From assembly GCF_900113575.1 (NCBI RefSeq), contig NZ_FOPV01000005.1, positions 62,001 to 126,000 of the forward strand: a stretch of 64,000 nt of DNA, given 5' to 3'. Below the pieces are notes generated by a model that was not told the origin of the DNA, made no database searches, and saw only the letters and a program-made list of their open reading frames with translations. Each line of letters opens with the position of its first letter. Positions within the stretch are counted from its first letter, which is position 1. Shown piece after piece: positions 36,577-45,123 of this stretch. This DNA is from Nitrosospira sp. Nsp14 (GTDB taxonomy: Bacteria; Pseudomonadota; Gammaproteobacteria; Burkholderiales; Nitrosomonadaceae). A program made the translations under genes and the position numbers.

Positions 36577-38079
36577 TTAGTCGATATTTTGCGGGAAATG
36601 GCGTTGCAGCGGTTCGATCGCAGGGCCCTCGATCACCGTTCCATCGAGCGCAAAGCGGCTGCCATGGCAGGGGCAATCCCAACTCTTTTCCACGCTGTTC
36701 CAGTGCACCTTGCACTTCATATGAGTGCAGACGGGCGACACGGTCACCAGGGTCCCGTCAGGGTCTCTGTAGGTAGCGAGCGACTCGCCCCCGATCTTCA
36801 CGATTGCGCCGCTACCGGGCATGAGCTGCGACAGCGGGATCTCCGGTCGGTCAGTGACATAGTCCTTGATGAAAGATTTCATTACCGTCACATTTTCTTC
36901 CACGAAGCCCTTCGCACCTTTTATCGGCGAAAACCGGCTCGCCTTGACCATCGGTGCGAAGAGGTTGTCGCGGCCTATTATCTCGTCGGCGATGATCGAG
37001 GCCGCGACCGTGCCCCACGTAAGGCCGTCAGTCTGGAAGCCGGTGGCAATGAAGCATTCGGTAGCGTCCTTGCCGACGTAGGGCAAGCCGTCGGAGGGGC
37101 TGTAATTCTGCGCCGACCAGCGGAAGGCGATCTCGCGCACGTCGAAGTGCGCCGCAGTTGCCGCTTCAAGCCGGTCGAGGTTGATGTTGGCGTCTTCCTG
37201 CCCGGTCTTGTGCTCCTCCCCGACACAGACAAGAAAGGTTTCATTCTCGACGTCGAGGCTGCGCGCAGAAATCCTGTCCACTCCGCTGCCCCAGAAGATC
37301 CCCGTCGGAAACGAATTCCTGGCGATGCGCGTGGCAAGTCCATATTCGCGGTTCACCACCATCTTGGCCTGCACCAGGTGCAGCCCGATGGGGGAGTGAG
37401 TAGCTAATACGATTTCCTTAGCGGTGACCTTGCCGTCAGCAGTGCGGATGACCCTTCGATCCGCATCGACCTCAAGCACCTGCGAATATTCGAAGATGCG
37501 GCCGCCGTGGCCGGCCGCCTGGCGGGCCAGCTCTCGAACGTAAGCTTGTGGATGGAACTGGGCCTGGTTATCCAGAACCATCACGCGCCCACGCGGAGGG
37601 TGGAAGGGAGTCGGGAGAGTGTCTTCATAATGCACCGCCATCCCTGCGTCAAGCGAGCCCTGGTATTCGTTTTCAATGTGTTCGGTCGCATCCGGCGCCG
37701 TCGCATAACGGTATAGCGGGCAGCGGCGGAAACCGCAGCCGATTCCATATTTCTGGACCCGGCGCTCGATCTGATCGACCGCCTCCCGCCGGGCTACCGT
37801 TACAGCATGGGCCACATCTTTGTCCCATCGCTCGACAATGCCGCGGATACCGCGGCTGACGGTCTCATACAGGTTGCCGGTCGAATTGCCTGTACTGCCG
37901 CAGCCCACCTCGTGCGTTTCCAGCAATACGACGGGAATCCCCTGCTCGGCCAGATTTAAAGCAAGCGTCACCCCAGTGATGCCGCCGCCGACAATCACCA
38001 CATCGGTAGCGATCTCCTCTTGCAACATCTCAAAAGCGGCTATGGGCGCGGTGGCGCGCCAGACGGAAGTTGTATCCAC
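36577..38079 (-). CDS. FAD-dependent oxidoreductase with C-terminal Rieske domain
   Basis: I choose the GTG at 38079 (AAAGGA upstream), giving 500 residues. The frame stays open back to 38229, but that part is only the translation of a 9-bp tandem repeat and has no RBS. The N-terminus carries a DAO-type FAD site, Val-Val-Ile-Val-Gly-Gly-Gly-Ile-Thr-Gly. A long substrate domain follows. The last 60 residues hold a Rieske 2Fe-2S site: Cys-Thr-His, then Cys-Pro-Cys-His-Gly-Ser. Such fusions belong to the amine/glycine oxidase-like DadA group in the cytoplasm. The substrate is unknown. Confidence 0.9.
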   Translation of the reverse strand: MDTTSVWRATAPIAAFEMLQEEIATDVVIVGGGITGVTLALNLAEQGIPVVLLETHEVGCGSTGNSTGNLYETVSRGIRGIVERWDKDVAHAVTVARREAVDQIERRVQKYGIGCGFRRCPLYRYATAPDATEHIENEYQGSLDAGMAVHYEDTLPTPFHPPRGRVMVLDNQAQFHPQAYVRELARQAAGHGGRIFEYSQVLEVDADRRVIRTADGKVTAKEIVLATHSPIGLHLVQAKMVVNREYGLATRIARNSFPTGIFWGSGVDRISARSLDVENETFLVCVGEEHKTGQEDANINLDRLEAATAAHFDVREIAFRWSAQNYSPSDGLPYVGKDATECFIATGFQTDGLTWGTVAASIIADEIIGRDNLFAPMVKASRFSPIKGAKGFVEENVTVMKSFIKDYVTDRPEIPLSQLMPGSGAIVKIGGESLATYRDPDGTLVTVSPVCTHMKCKVHWNSVEKSWDCPCHGSRFALDGTVIEGPAIEPLQRHFPQNID

Positions 38080-38186
38080 GATATATCCTTTTTTAGATGA
38101 TTGTTTGTAATCGTCTTGCCGCACGCCACGTGCCGCAGATTCTGATCTTGATGCGACGATGCCTGGTGCGCGCGATATTCGCCTAC

Positions 38187-38231
38187 GGAACAAGGGGAAC
38201 AAGGGGAACAAGGGGAACAAGGGGAACAAGG
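38187..38231 (+). repeat. Five perfect tandem copies of a 9-bp unit
   Basis: GGAACAAGG is repeated five times without error. It lies 108 bases upstream of the GTG start of the FAD/Rieske gene, in its probable promoter or leader. The rest of 38080-38484 has a TATAAT-like box near 38305 (plus strand) but no gene. Confidence 0.95.
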
Positions 38232-38484
38232 GGCACCGGCACCGTTCTATCGTTAAACACCCACTGATTTTTTTCTGTACGCTACGGCACAGAGGAGGAT
38301 TTGATATAATGGGAACAGCCGGGAGCGCGTCCTGGGTCGCACGTCTTGGGCCGTGCTGACCGGCCGCCCGAATCGTTATCGTTTAGCCCGCGCGATGGGT
38401 GAGAGGGAAGTAGCGGGCGCTGCCAATTGGTCCTCAGTGACCTTGTGCTCAGTGACTCTTAGTGATCTTGTGTGACCCGCGCGG

Positions 38485-39978
38485 TCAGTTGATGATTTTG
38501 TGTACCCGGTAGAGCATCTTGTCGAGCTTTCGGGGCAATTTGACTTTTTTGATCACGGACTCGGCGATCGCCGGGGTGAACTGATTGGCGAGCAGCGCTG
38601 TGAGCGGCCCGAACGCGGCCGCGGCCGCCAGCCACGGCAGGCTCACGCCCAACCCGAAATAGGCCAGCGGACCGGGCAACGCCGCCATTCCCGATGCCCC
38701 GGCGGTAAACACCTTCGCCAGCTTTTTTTCCTTTGCGATAAGCTCGATCGACTCGGACTCGATCGCGTTGTATTGGCTGATCAGGTCCTCCAGTTCGGCC
38801 TGCTTGCCGTCAACATAAGATGCCGACCCCAGCTGCTGCAGGATTTCCGCCGCAGACTTGAGCTTGAGGCGGTTGCGCTGGAGAACATCGATCAGCGAAT
38901 CGACCATGGCGTCGTCAAATACGATTTTTCCGGGATCGCTGCTGAGCCGAAGTTTCAGGCTCGCGACGCTGCGCGCATTCAAAGGCGATTTTCGGTCCAT
39001 CAGGCAATACAGGAACTGATCTATTATTTCGTCATACTCGGGGTCGCGCTGCACAGGGTCATCCGGATAGATGCGCAGCCTGATCAGCTCCTTGTACTCG
39101 CCAGGGGTGATGTTGTAGGTGGTGCCGAACGAAGCCGTGATCGGCGCGGTGAAGTTGAGGTGGAAAATTCGCGCCAGCCGCATGAACTCGGTGAAGCCTT
39201 CCATGGAGCGGGGGGCGTGATCGAACGCCTCCGTGAGTTGCCGGTTGATGTCATACGGGAGATAGCCTTCCACCGCGCGCAGGTAGGCGTAATGCCAGAA
39301 AACGGCCTCGGCGTCGGGCCGCCTGCCCCGGAAATATGCGTTTTGTACGTTCGGTTCGTCATCCGGCAGCCGGGAATAGCTGGCAGCAATCTGCTTCAAC
39401 GACTGCGCTGCCTCTTCGCGATAGGCCTCGTAATGATTTGCCTCGCCGCTGCTGCCACTGCTACTGCCGCTACTGCGTGTGTAGGGGGCGTTTCTCTCTC
39501 GCTGTTTGGCAATTGCCGCGTCGAATATGCCCTTGCGCACGGCGCTGCCGATGTATACGCCGCCCGCGCCCAGCAGTTGTTCGAGCTTGGCCTGCTGCGC
39601 GATATGACCTTTCAGCCCATCACGCAAATCGGAATCGTAATCCCGCAGATTCAGGTAAACGAAGCCGTTCCTCGCCAGCTTGCAGAGCGAAGCCAGACTC
39701 AGGCCGAAGGGGGCGTCCGAGGCCAGGGTCGCCAATGTCAGATCGACCGTCAGCTTTGGCTGCGTCATCAATTGCAACGGCAGCGGCAGCGAGTCCACCC
39801 AGCTTCCGGCCTCATTCGCCACCGAGCCGAAGCCTTTTATCACCGCTCCCATGGTCTGCCTGGAGAGGTCGACGAAGTCTGAAATATCGGCGTGCGGGGG
39901 CAGCTTCAGGCTTGCTGCCGCATGCGCTGCCTGGTCTTGCTGCCGGTCGTGAAGCTTTTCAAGCTCGTCAGGCGTCAT
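38485..39978 (-). CDS. Unrecognised 497-residue protein with a C-terminal membrane hairpin
   Basis: The start at 39978 lies inside the end of the upstream regulator gene (11-base overlap), so the two are translationally linked. A longer frame to 40275 is excluded because it reads antisense through the regulator. Residues 1-60 are polar and helical. A Ser/Gly-rich linker (Ser-Ser-Gly-Ser-Ser-Ser-Gly-Ser-Ser) occurs near 170. The middle is a helical, charged domain. Near 430-470 two hydrophobic stretches rich in Ala, Gly, Leu and Pro could form a membrane hairpin, followed by a basic tail. No catalytic motif is evident and I do not know the family. Confidence 0.75.
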   Translation of the reverse strand: MTPDELEKLHDRQQDQAAHAAASLKLPPHADISDFVDLSRQTMGAVIKGFGSVANEAGSWVDSLPLPLQLMTQPKLTVDLTLATLASDAPFGLSLASLCKLARNGFVYLNLRDYDSDLRDGLKGHIAQQAKLEQLLGAGGVYIGSAVRKGIFDAAIAKQRERNAPYTRSSGSSSGSSGEANHYEAYREEAAQSLKQIAASYSRLPDDEPNVQNAYFRGRRPDAEAVFWHYAYLRAVEGYLPYDINRQLTEAFDHAPRSMEGFTEFMRLARIFHLNFTAPITASFGTTYNITPGEYKELIRLRIYPDDPVQRDPEYDEIIDQFLYCLMDRKSPLNARSVASLKLRLSSDPGKIVFDDAMVDSLIDVLQRNRLKLKSAAEILQQLGSASYVDGKQAELEDLISQYNAIESESIELIAKEKKLAKVFTAGASGMAALPGPLAYFGLGVSLPWLAAAAAFGPLTALLANQFTPAIAESVIKKVKLPRKLDKMLYRVHKIIN

Positions 39979-40450
39979 GTGGGGCTCCGCCAGCGGGTGG
40001 TTCGGCTTCAGCCTGCGATGTGCCCGGCAATACCCGCGATGCCGCCAAGGGAAACGTCTCGAATACCGAGATGGAGTAGTCCAGGAACAGCTCGATCCGC
40101 CGCTTGAGATCGGCCGACATGGTGACGCGCCTGGAACGCAGGTCGCCAGGGTCCATCCGCTCAATGAGCAAGCCCTGATCGATCGCGATCTGAATGTATT
40201 TGATTGCCGTACGCTGACTGACATTCGGCATGAGCTGGTACAGCTCGGATTTGCGAAAAGCTTCAACTGTGCCACCGGGGCTGCCGCGATCGTTGTTCAG
40301 TCTCAGCCACATGCGAGTAAATAGGTCGTAGTAATTCAGGTCGTGGAAGAGCCTGTCGCCCATCACCTCTACCCAGTACTGGTCGGTATCGTTGATCAGG
40401 TCAATAAAATCTCGGCGCCTGGTATCAGGGTATGGGCAAGGTGTATTCAT
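39968..40450 (-). CDS. Winged-helix transcription regulator (MarR-like)
   Basis: A protein of about 160 residues, starting at the ATG at 40450 (GAGGAAG upstream); ATG 40483 or TTG 40504 would add 11 or 18 residues. The centre has a helix-turn-helix-like run: Ser-Gln-Arg-Thr-Ala-Ile-Lys-Tyr-Ile-Gln, then Gly-Leu-Leu-Ile-Glu-Arg, then Asp-Leu-Arg-Ser-Arg-Arg-Val. That is the recognition helix plus wing pattern of MarR-type regulators. It is the first gene of a two-gene unit. The AT-rich palindrome at 40546-40565, between it and the desaturase, is a plausible operator. Confidence 0.7.
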   Translation of the reverse strand: MNTPCPYPDTRRRDFIDLINDTDQYWVEVMGDRLFHDLNYYDLFTRMWLRLNNDRGSPGGTVEAFRKSELYQLMPNVSQRTAIKYIQIAIDQGLLIERMDPGDLRSRRVTMSADLKRRIELFLDYSISVFETFPLAASRVLPGTSQAEAEPPAGGAPHDA

Positions 40451-40545
40451 TTCTGGTTCTGCTTCCTCTGCACGGGAGGACATGGCATCGAACAGTGGCC
40501 GCAATCGGTGTGGGGAAAATTATACGTCTTTATTAATCGTAATAT

Positions 40546-40565
40546 TACATGTATTATTGCATGTA
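40546..40565. promoter_or_regulatory. Palindrome between regulator and desaturase genes
   Basis: TACATG, eight bases, then CATGTA, in a strikingly AT-rich 120-base divergent intergenic region. The same stretch also reads as two direct CATGTAT copies 12 bases apart. It is about 95 bases before the regulator start and 60 bases before the desaturase start. Confidence 0.5.
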
Positions 40566-40624
40566 TCTTCTATATCGATGCAACCGTATCTATACCGCGG
40601 CACCGCAGAGGAAAAGCTTAAATC

Positions 40625-41665
40625 ATGTTCAGCAGAATTGAAAATGGGTATTTTCGCTACCAGGGCAGCCTGCTCCCGAACCTATCGGTGTTGATCTATT
40701 GCCACCTGGCCTATTTTGGCGGCGCCACGCTCGTTCTGTCGCTAAACCCCGTTTTGATGGCGGTCGGTACTGTCGCGCTGGCGCACGGCATGGTCATCGC
40801 CTCGTACCTGATCCACGACTGTGCGCACAATGCGCTGTTCAAGTCGCCGCGCCATAATGGCCTGACGGGAAGCCTGTTGAACTGGCTTACCGGCGGCTGC
40901 TATGGAACCTATGCCGAGCTGCGCGCGCAGCATATGCGTCACCATGTCGAGCACGTCGACGTCATTCGCTTCGACTACCGGCCCTATCTCGCCCGCCATC
41001 CGTTCCAGCTCAGGATTGTCCAGGCGCTCGAATGGCTGTATGTCCCGGCAGTGGAATTCATAATGCATGCCGCGCTCATGGTCGCTCCTTTTATCCTTGA
41101 GGAAAAGAAAAATCAAAGGCTGCGCACGGCCGGAATCATTCTCGTCCGTTTTAGCCTGCTGGCGGCGCTATTTGTATATTCGGCGGAGGCCTATTTGTGC
41201 TACCTCTTCGCCTACGCCATGTTCCTGACAGTGCTGCGCTTCATGGATGCGTTCCAGCACAATTACGAGGTCGTCCTGTCTGGGGGCGAGGACATCCGAG
41301 CAGTAAAACATGGTGGCGATCGGACGTATGAGCATCTGCATACATTCAGCAATCCGGTTTCGGTTGCGCATCCATGGCTGAACCTCATCTGCCTCAATTT
41401 TGGCTACCACAACGCGCATCATGCACGCCCCGCCGCGCCCTGGCATGGACTGCCTGGACTGCACCGGAAGTTGTACGGCGAAGCGTCGGAGAACGGCGCC
41501 GCGCGGATCATACCGTTCCACAAGCAGTTGGCAAGTTTCCACAACAGCAGGGTGGCGCGGGTGATGGGCGATAATAGCGAAACGCAAGGAAACCGGTTTG
41601 CGAAACGCCTGGAGCAGGGAACCGCAGTGGGCGCCAGCGGCATGTCTTTTCTCACGCCGCTTTAA
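40625..41665 (+). CDS. Membrane fatty-acid desaturase
   Basis: A 346-residue integral membrane di-iron enzyme that introduces a double bond into acyl chains. The three His boxes are in place: His64-Asp-Cys-Ala-His68, His103-Met-Arg-His-His107 and His262-Asn-Ala-His-His266. Four or more hydrophobic segments lie between them. GAGGAAAAG precedes the ATG. Its divergent neighbour is a winged-helix regulator, with a palindrome between them, so it may be controlled by that protein. The C-terminal 50 residues are polar and variable. Confidence 0.9.
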   Translation: MFSRIENGYFRYQGSLLPNLSVLIYCHLAYFGGATLVLSLNPVLMAVGTVALAHGMVIASYLIHDCAHNALFKSPRHNGLTGSLLNWLTGGCYGTYAELRAQHMRHHVEHVDVIRFDYRPYLARHPFQLRIVQALEWLYVPAVEFIMHAALMVAPFILEEKKNQRLRTAGIILVRFSLLAALFVYSAEAYLCYLFAYAMFLTVLRFMDAFQHNYEVVLSGGEDIRAVKHGGDRTYEHLHTFSNPVSVAHPWLNLICLNFGYHNAHHARPAAPWHGLPGLHRKLYGEASENGAARIIPFHKQLASFHNSRVARVMGDNSETQGNRFAKRLEQGTAVGASGMSFLTPL

Positions 41666-41844
41666 GCGGCTCTTTAAGGGGCTGCTACCAAGTAAAGCGC
41701 TGCTACCAAGGGGGTTGAGCAAGCTGCGCGAATGGAGGCGTTTCACGCACGGCAAGCACGCGAGGCGGAACGCTCTGCGCTGCGGGACCGGTAAGCCCCC
41801 GATTGAACAAAACAGTCCGAACAATCAGCCCGACGCGTCTGTAA

Positions 41845-42419
41845 GGAACCGCTGAACAAATCTCCGCTGGCGCGACGTGGTTTTGCAGGATGGGATGCGC
41901 GAAAGGCGACGACGCGAATGGTGCCGACCGCGAAGGGCCGAGCAGTGTCTTCCGAAGGAAGATGCGACCCCGTAGCGGGGTGCAAACCCCCTAATAGGTT
42001 CTTTGCGCGGTCGCGACATCCCCACCGCTACCCGATCCCTCGCTTCGCAGGGCCCCTCGGGCCACGCTCTGGGGGCGTTCCCCTTCGCTCGGAGCCTGAC
42101 AAGGCAGACCGCCCGCAAAGCCACGTCCCATCAGGGTTGCGGTAACATCGGGGGAGACCGCGAAGGGCAAAGCAGTGTCTTCCAAAGGAAGATTGCGATC
42201 CCGTAGCGGGCTGTTGGCGTCCTACGTGCACTTTGGCGCGGTCTGGCATCCCCGCCGCTGCCCGATCCCCGCTTCGCGGGACCCCTCGGGCAACGCTCCG
42301 GGGAGCCATGGCGTTGCGCTCCTCGGCATCGTAGTCCCGGCTACGACCAGCGTCGCGCGCCTTATGATCATCCCGATCTTAACAGCAGCGCGCTCAGCGA
42401 GGATTTGTTCAGCGGTTCC
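41845..42419. mobile_element. Non-autonomous element with perfect 18-bp IS5-like inverted repeats
   Basis: GGAACCGCTGAACAAATC at 41845-41862 recurs exactly inverted at 42402-42419, and the sequence just inside is also partly inverted. The 575-bp interior has no credible gene and no transposase. It is made largely of two related units. The ends match E. coli IS5 ends (from memory) at about 12 of 18 positions. Flanks are GTAA and TTTA, not a clean target duplication. It ends 97 bases before metY. Confidence 0.8.
41926..42330 (+). repeat. Two diverged copies of a hairpin-rich unit
   Basis: Unit 1 (41926 to about 42101) and unit 2 (42156 to about 42330) align along about 175 bases, 230 apart. 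In both, GACCGCG pairs with a downstream CGCGGTC. These arms enclose the hairpins CTTCC-NAA-GGAAG and CCCG-TAG-CGGG, and are followed by CCCGA...TCGGG around an inner hairpin with a TTC loop. Confidence 0.75.
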
Positions 42420-42516
42420 TTTAACATTTCCAGTTTGGCCGTCCTCGACTTTGCGCCTCGGTATGCCTTACATTATCGACTGTAAACCCCACACGAACCT
42501 GAGCAAGGAGGACCGA

Positions 42517-43794
42517 ATGAAACTGGAATCGCTGGCCCTGCACCACGGTTATCAATCCGAACCCACCACCAAGGCAGCCGCCGTTCCCATTTATCAGACC
42601 ACTTCCTATACGTTTGATAATACCCAGCATGGCGCTGACCTGTTCGACCTGAAGGTCGAGGGAAATATCTATACCCGAATCATGAATCCGACCAGCGCGG
42701 TGCTGGAGCGACGCATCGCCGAGATGGAGGGCGGTGTAGGCGCAGTTGCCGTCGCCTCGGGAATGGCCGCCATCACCTATTCCATACAATGCATCACCAG
42801 CGCCGGCGAAAATATCGTCAGCACCAGCCAGCTCTATGGCGGCACGTACAATCTGTTTGCGCATACCTTTCCGCGGCAAGGCATCGATGTGCGCATGGTG
42901 GCAAACGATGACTACGAGGACATCGAGAGGCAGATCGACGGCAATACCCGGGCGATTTTTTGTGAATCGATCGGCAACCCCTCCGGGAATATCGCCGATA
43001 TCGGCAAGCTGGCGGAGATCGCCCATCGCAATGGCGTGCCGCTGATCGTCGACAGCACCGTTTCCACGCCCTACCTGTGCCGGCCGTTCCAGCTCGGGGC
43101 CGATATCGTGGTGCATTCGCTGACCAAATATATTGGCGGCCATGGCACCACGATAGGAGGAATGATCGTGGATTCAGGGAAATTCGACTGGGTGAAACAC
43201 AAGGCACGCTTCCCCCTGATGAACGAGCCCGACCCCTCCTACCATGGCGTCGTCTACACCGAGGCCTTCGGCCCTGCGGCGTTTATTGGCCGCTGCCGGG
43301 TCGTGCCGCTGCGCAATACCGGGGCGGCCTTATCGCCGCACAGCGCATTTCTATTGCTCCAGGGCCTGGAAACGCTCGGCTTGAGGATGGAAAGGCATTG
43401 CGAGAATGCGCTGAAAGTGGCGCAGTACCTGGAAGGCCACCCCAAGGTGGAATGGGTCAATTATGCGGGCTTGCCCAATAGCAGATATCACGGCCTGTGC
43501 AACCGCATCAGCAGGGGGAAAGCCTCGGGCATACTGAGCTTTGGCATCAGAGGCGGAGCAGTTTCAGGCGGGCAGTTTATAGACGCGCTGAAGATGATCC
43601 TGCGCCTGGTAAATATCGGCGATGCCAAATCTCTTGCATGCCATCCTGCCTCTACGACGCACCGGCAACTGAACGCTGACGAGCTGAAAGCCTCCGGGGT
43701 TACCGAAGGATTGGTCAGGCTATCCGTCGGGATAGAGCATGTCGACGACATCATAACGGATATCGGCCAGGCGCTCGACGCCGTTCTTCCTTGA
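42517..43794 (+). CDS. metY: O-acetylhomoserine sulfhydrylase MetY
   Basis: A PLP enzyme that makes homocysteine from O-acetylhomoserine and sulfide. I choose the ATG at 42517 because AAGGAGG lies just upstream and the family N-terminus starts there. The frame stays open to 42175 only because it runs into the mobile element. The 425-residue protein has the PLP lysine Lys204 in His-Ser-Leu-Thr-Lys-Tyr-Ile-Gly-Gly. It also shows Asp-Ser-Thr-Val-Ser-Thr-Pro-Tyr and Ser-Val-Gly-Ile-Glu-His near the end, as expected for MetY. It is convergent with a MetE-like gene that could methylate its product. Confidence 0.93.
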   Translation: MKLESLALHHGYQSEPTTKAAAVPIYQTTSYTFDNTQHGADLFDLKVEGNIYTRIMNPTSAVLERRIAEMEGGVGAVAVASGMAAITYSIQCITSAGENIVSTSQLYGGTYNLFAHTFPRQGIDVRMVANDDYEDIERQIDGNTRAIFCESIGNPSGNIADIGKLAEIAHRNGVPLIVDSTVSTPYLCRPFQLGADIVVHSLTKYIGGHGTTIGGMIVDSGKFDWVKHKARFPLMNEPDPSYHGVVYTEAFGPAAFIGRCRVVPLRNTGAALSPHSAFLLLQGLETLGLRMERHCENALKVAQYLEGHPKVEWVNYAGLPNSRYHGLCNRISRGKASGILSFGIRGGAVSGGQFIDALKMILRLVNIGDAKSLACHPASTTHRQLNADELKASGVTEGLVRLSVGIEHVDDIITDIGQALDAVLP

Positions 43795-44025
43795 TTCGGC
43801 CGGCGGCCACAACGCGGTAATCCGGCAGATTGGCGCCGGCTGCGCATTCTCGATACTCTGGGACCACCGGGCGCGATACACCTGCCACCTGCGCCTGGCC
43901 GCGACTTGTCGTCGTCGCCTTACCTTTCAGTACCTTTGAGTACCTCTTGATCCGGTCATTGCCGGGCTTGGCTGTCGTGGTTGTTCTGACATGGTTGTTC
44001 TGACGCTCCAAGCCATATTCCATCG

Positions 44026-45123
44026 TCAGGTCGAGCTTGATGTCTCCACGACCGATTGACCGGAGATTATCTTCCATGCCAGTGCGGTCCCCTGTACGCG
44101 CGCCGCTATCTTTTTGAACGCCGTGTCGCGACTGGTGGAAGTGTCGTCGCAAAAGGGCGAAAACCCGCAGTCGTCGGTCGTGCCCAGCCGGTCAGCAGGA
44201 ATATGCTCAGCCGCCTCCAGCACCCGATCCCGGATTTCTTCAGGAGTCTCGGTCCGTGGGTCGATCGGGTTGATGACGCCGATAAAAATCCGCTGCTCCG
44301 GCTTCATATGGGCGCGGATGATCTTCAGCACGCGCACCCGATCCTGTTCTGAAGAAAGCGCAATATAAAAATTCCGCGCTTTCAGCTGGAACAGGCACGG
44401 CAGCAATTCGGCGTAGTCGACATCGGCGCTGTGGGTGGAGTCACAGTCCGCGCCAGGGCAGGTATGCACGCCGATCCGCATCAATTCCTCAGGGTTGAAA
44501 CGCGAGAGCGCCAGATTGTTCAAATCGATGAAGCTGTTCAAGAGCTTGCCGCTGGGGTCGAGCTTTATCGCCAGCCTGCCCTCGGTAAAGTCAATCTGGA
44601 CTTTGTGCGCGCCCCGCTCAAGACAGCGGCGAACCTCGCTTTCATGTTCATTCAGCAAATCGTCGATAAATTCCGCGCGCGAATAGCCGGGGACCTCGTC
44701 GGCGGGATACAGCAGACTCAACGCCGATGGCGAGATCACCGCCTGCTTGACCGGTACCCGCGCATAACCCATGGCGACATCCAGATATTGATCGGCGTAA
44801 ACCCGGTAGCGGAATGGACCGGATACAAGTTTCGGCATGCGCCGGCTATGGCCCGCTTGGAACGGGATGGTGAAGCCATCGGGCGCCGTGTTCGGGAGCC
44901 CGTGTACGGAATAAGTCCAGAAGTTATGGTACTTTTTCTGTTCACCATCGGTGATCACGGGCGATCCGGTTGCTTCGAATCTTGCGATCGTGTCACGTAT
45001 CGCGTCTTTATAAAGATCGTCCAATTTAGGGTCGAAGGCATCGTTAGTCGCCAATGCCTCGAGCAGTTCCGGGGGCCGGGGAATGCTGCCGATAGGTTCT
45101 GTCGGTATTGTCATGGGTGCCAT
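44026..45123 (-). CDS. MetE catalytic-domain (core-type) methionine synthase homologue
   Basis: A 365-residue protein equivalent to only the C-terminal half of MetE. It keeps the zinc-binding pattern (His-Thr-Cys in Gly-Val-His-Thr-Cys-Pro-Gly, and a later Cys in Asp-Asp-Cys-Gly-Phe) and the N-terminal Thr-Glu-Pro-Ile-Gly-Ser-Ile-Pro-Arg-Pro. The folate-binding N-terminal domain of canonical MetE (about 750 residues) is missing, so the methyl donor may not be methyl-tetrahydrofolate-polyglutamate. The start at 45123 has GAGGCAGGA; ATG 45114 is possible. It faces metY, 231 bases away. Confidence 0.85.
   Translation of the reverse strand: MAPMTIPTEPIGSIPRPPELLEALATNDAFDPKLDDLYKDAIRDTIARFEATGSPVITDGEQKKYHNFWTYSVHGLPNTAPDGFTIPFQAGHSRRMPKLVSGPFRYRVYADQYLDVAMGYARVPVKQAVISPSALSLLYPADEVPGYSRAEFIDDLLNEHESEVRRCLERGAHKVQIDFTEGRLAIKLDPSGKLLNSFIDLNNLALSRFNPEELMRIGVHTCPGADCDSTHSADVDYAELLPCLFQLKARNFYIALSSEQDRVRVLKIIRAHMKPEQRIFIGVINPIDPRTETPEEIRDRVLEAAEHIPADRLGTTDDCGFSPFCDDTSTSRDTAFKKIAARVQGTALAWKIISGQSVVETSSST

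Noticed and set aside
38080-38229. Phe-Pro-Leu repeat N-terminus of the FAD/Rieske protein
   Set aside because: It is the translation of a 9-bp tandem repeat and the following spacer; the GTG at 38079 with AAAGGA fits the family start.
39979-40275. 100-residue N-terminal extension of the unknown 497-residue protein
   Set aside because: It runs in another frame through the winged-helix regulator gene, which has better coding character.
42028-42309. Minus-strand 93-codon frame in the mobile element
   Set aside because: It covers the hairpin-rich repeats, lacks a ribosome binding site, and its Arg/Gly-rich product has no motif.
42175-42516. N-terminal extension of MetY
   Set aside because: It lies inside the IS5-like element, has no homology, and a strong ribosome binding site precedes the ATG at 42517.
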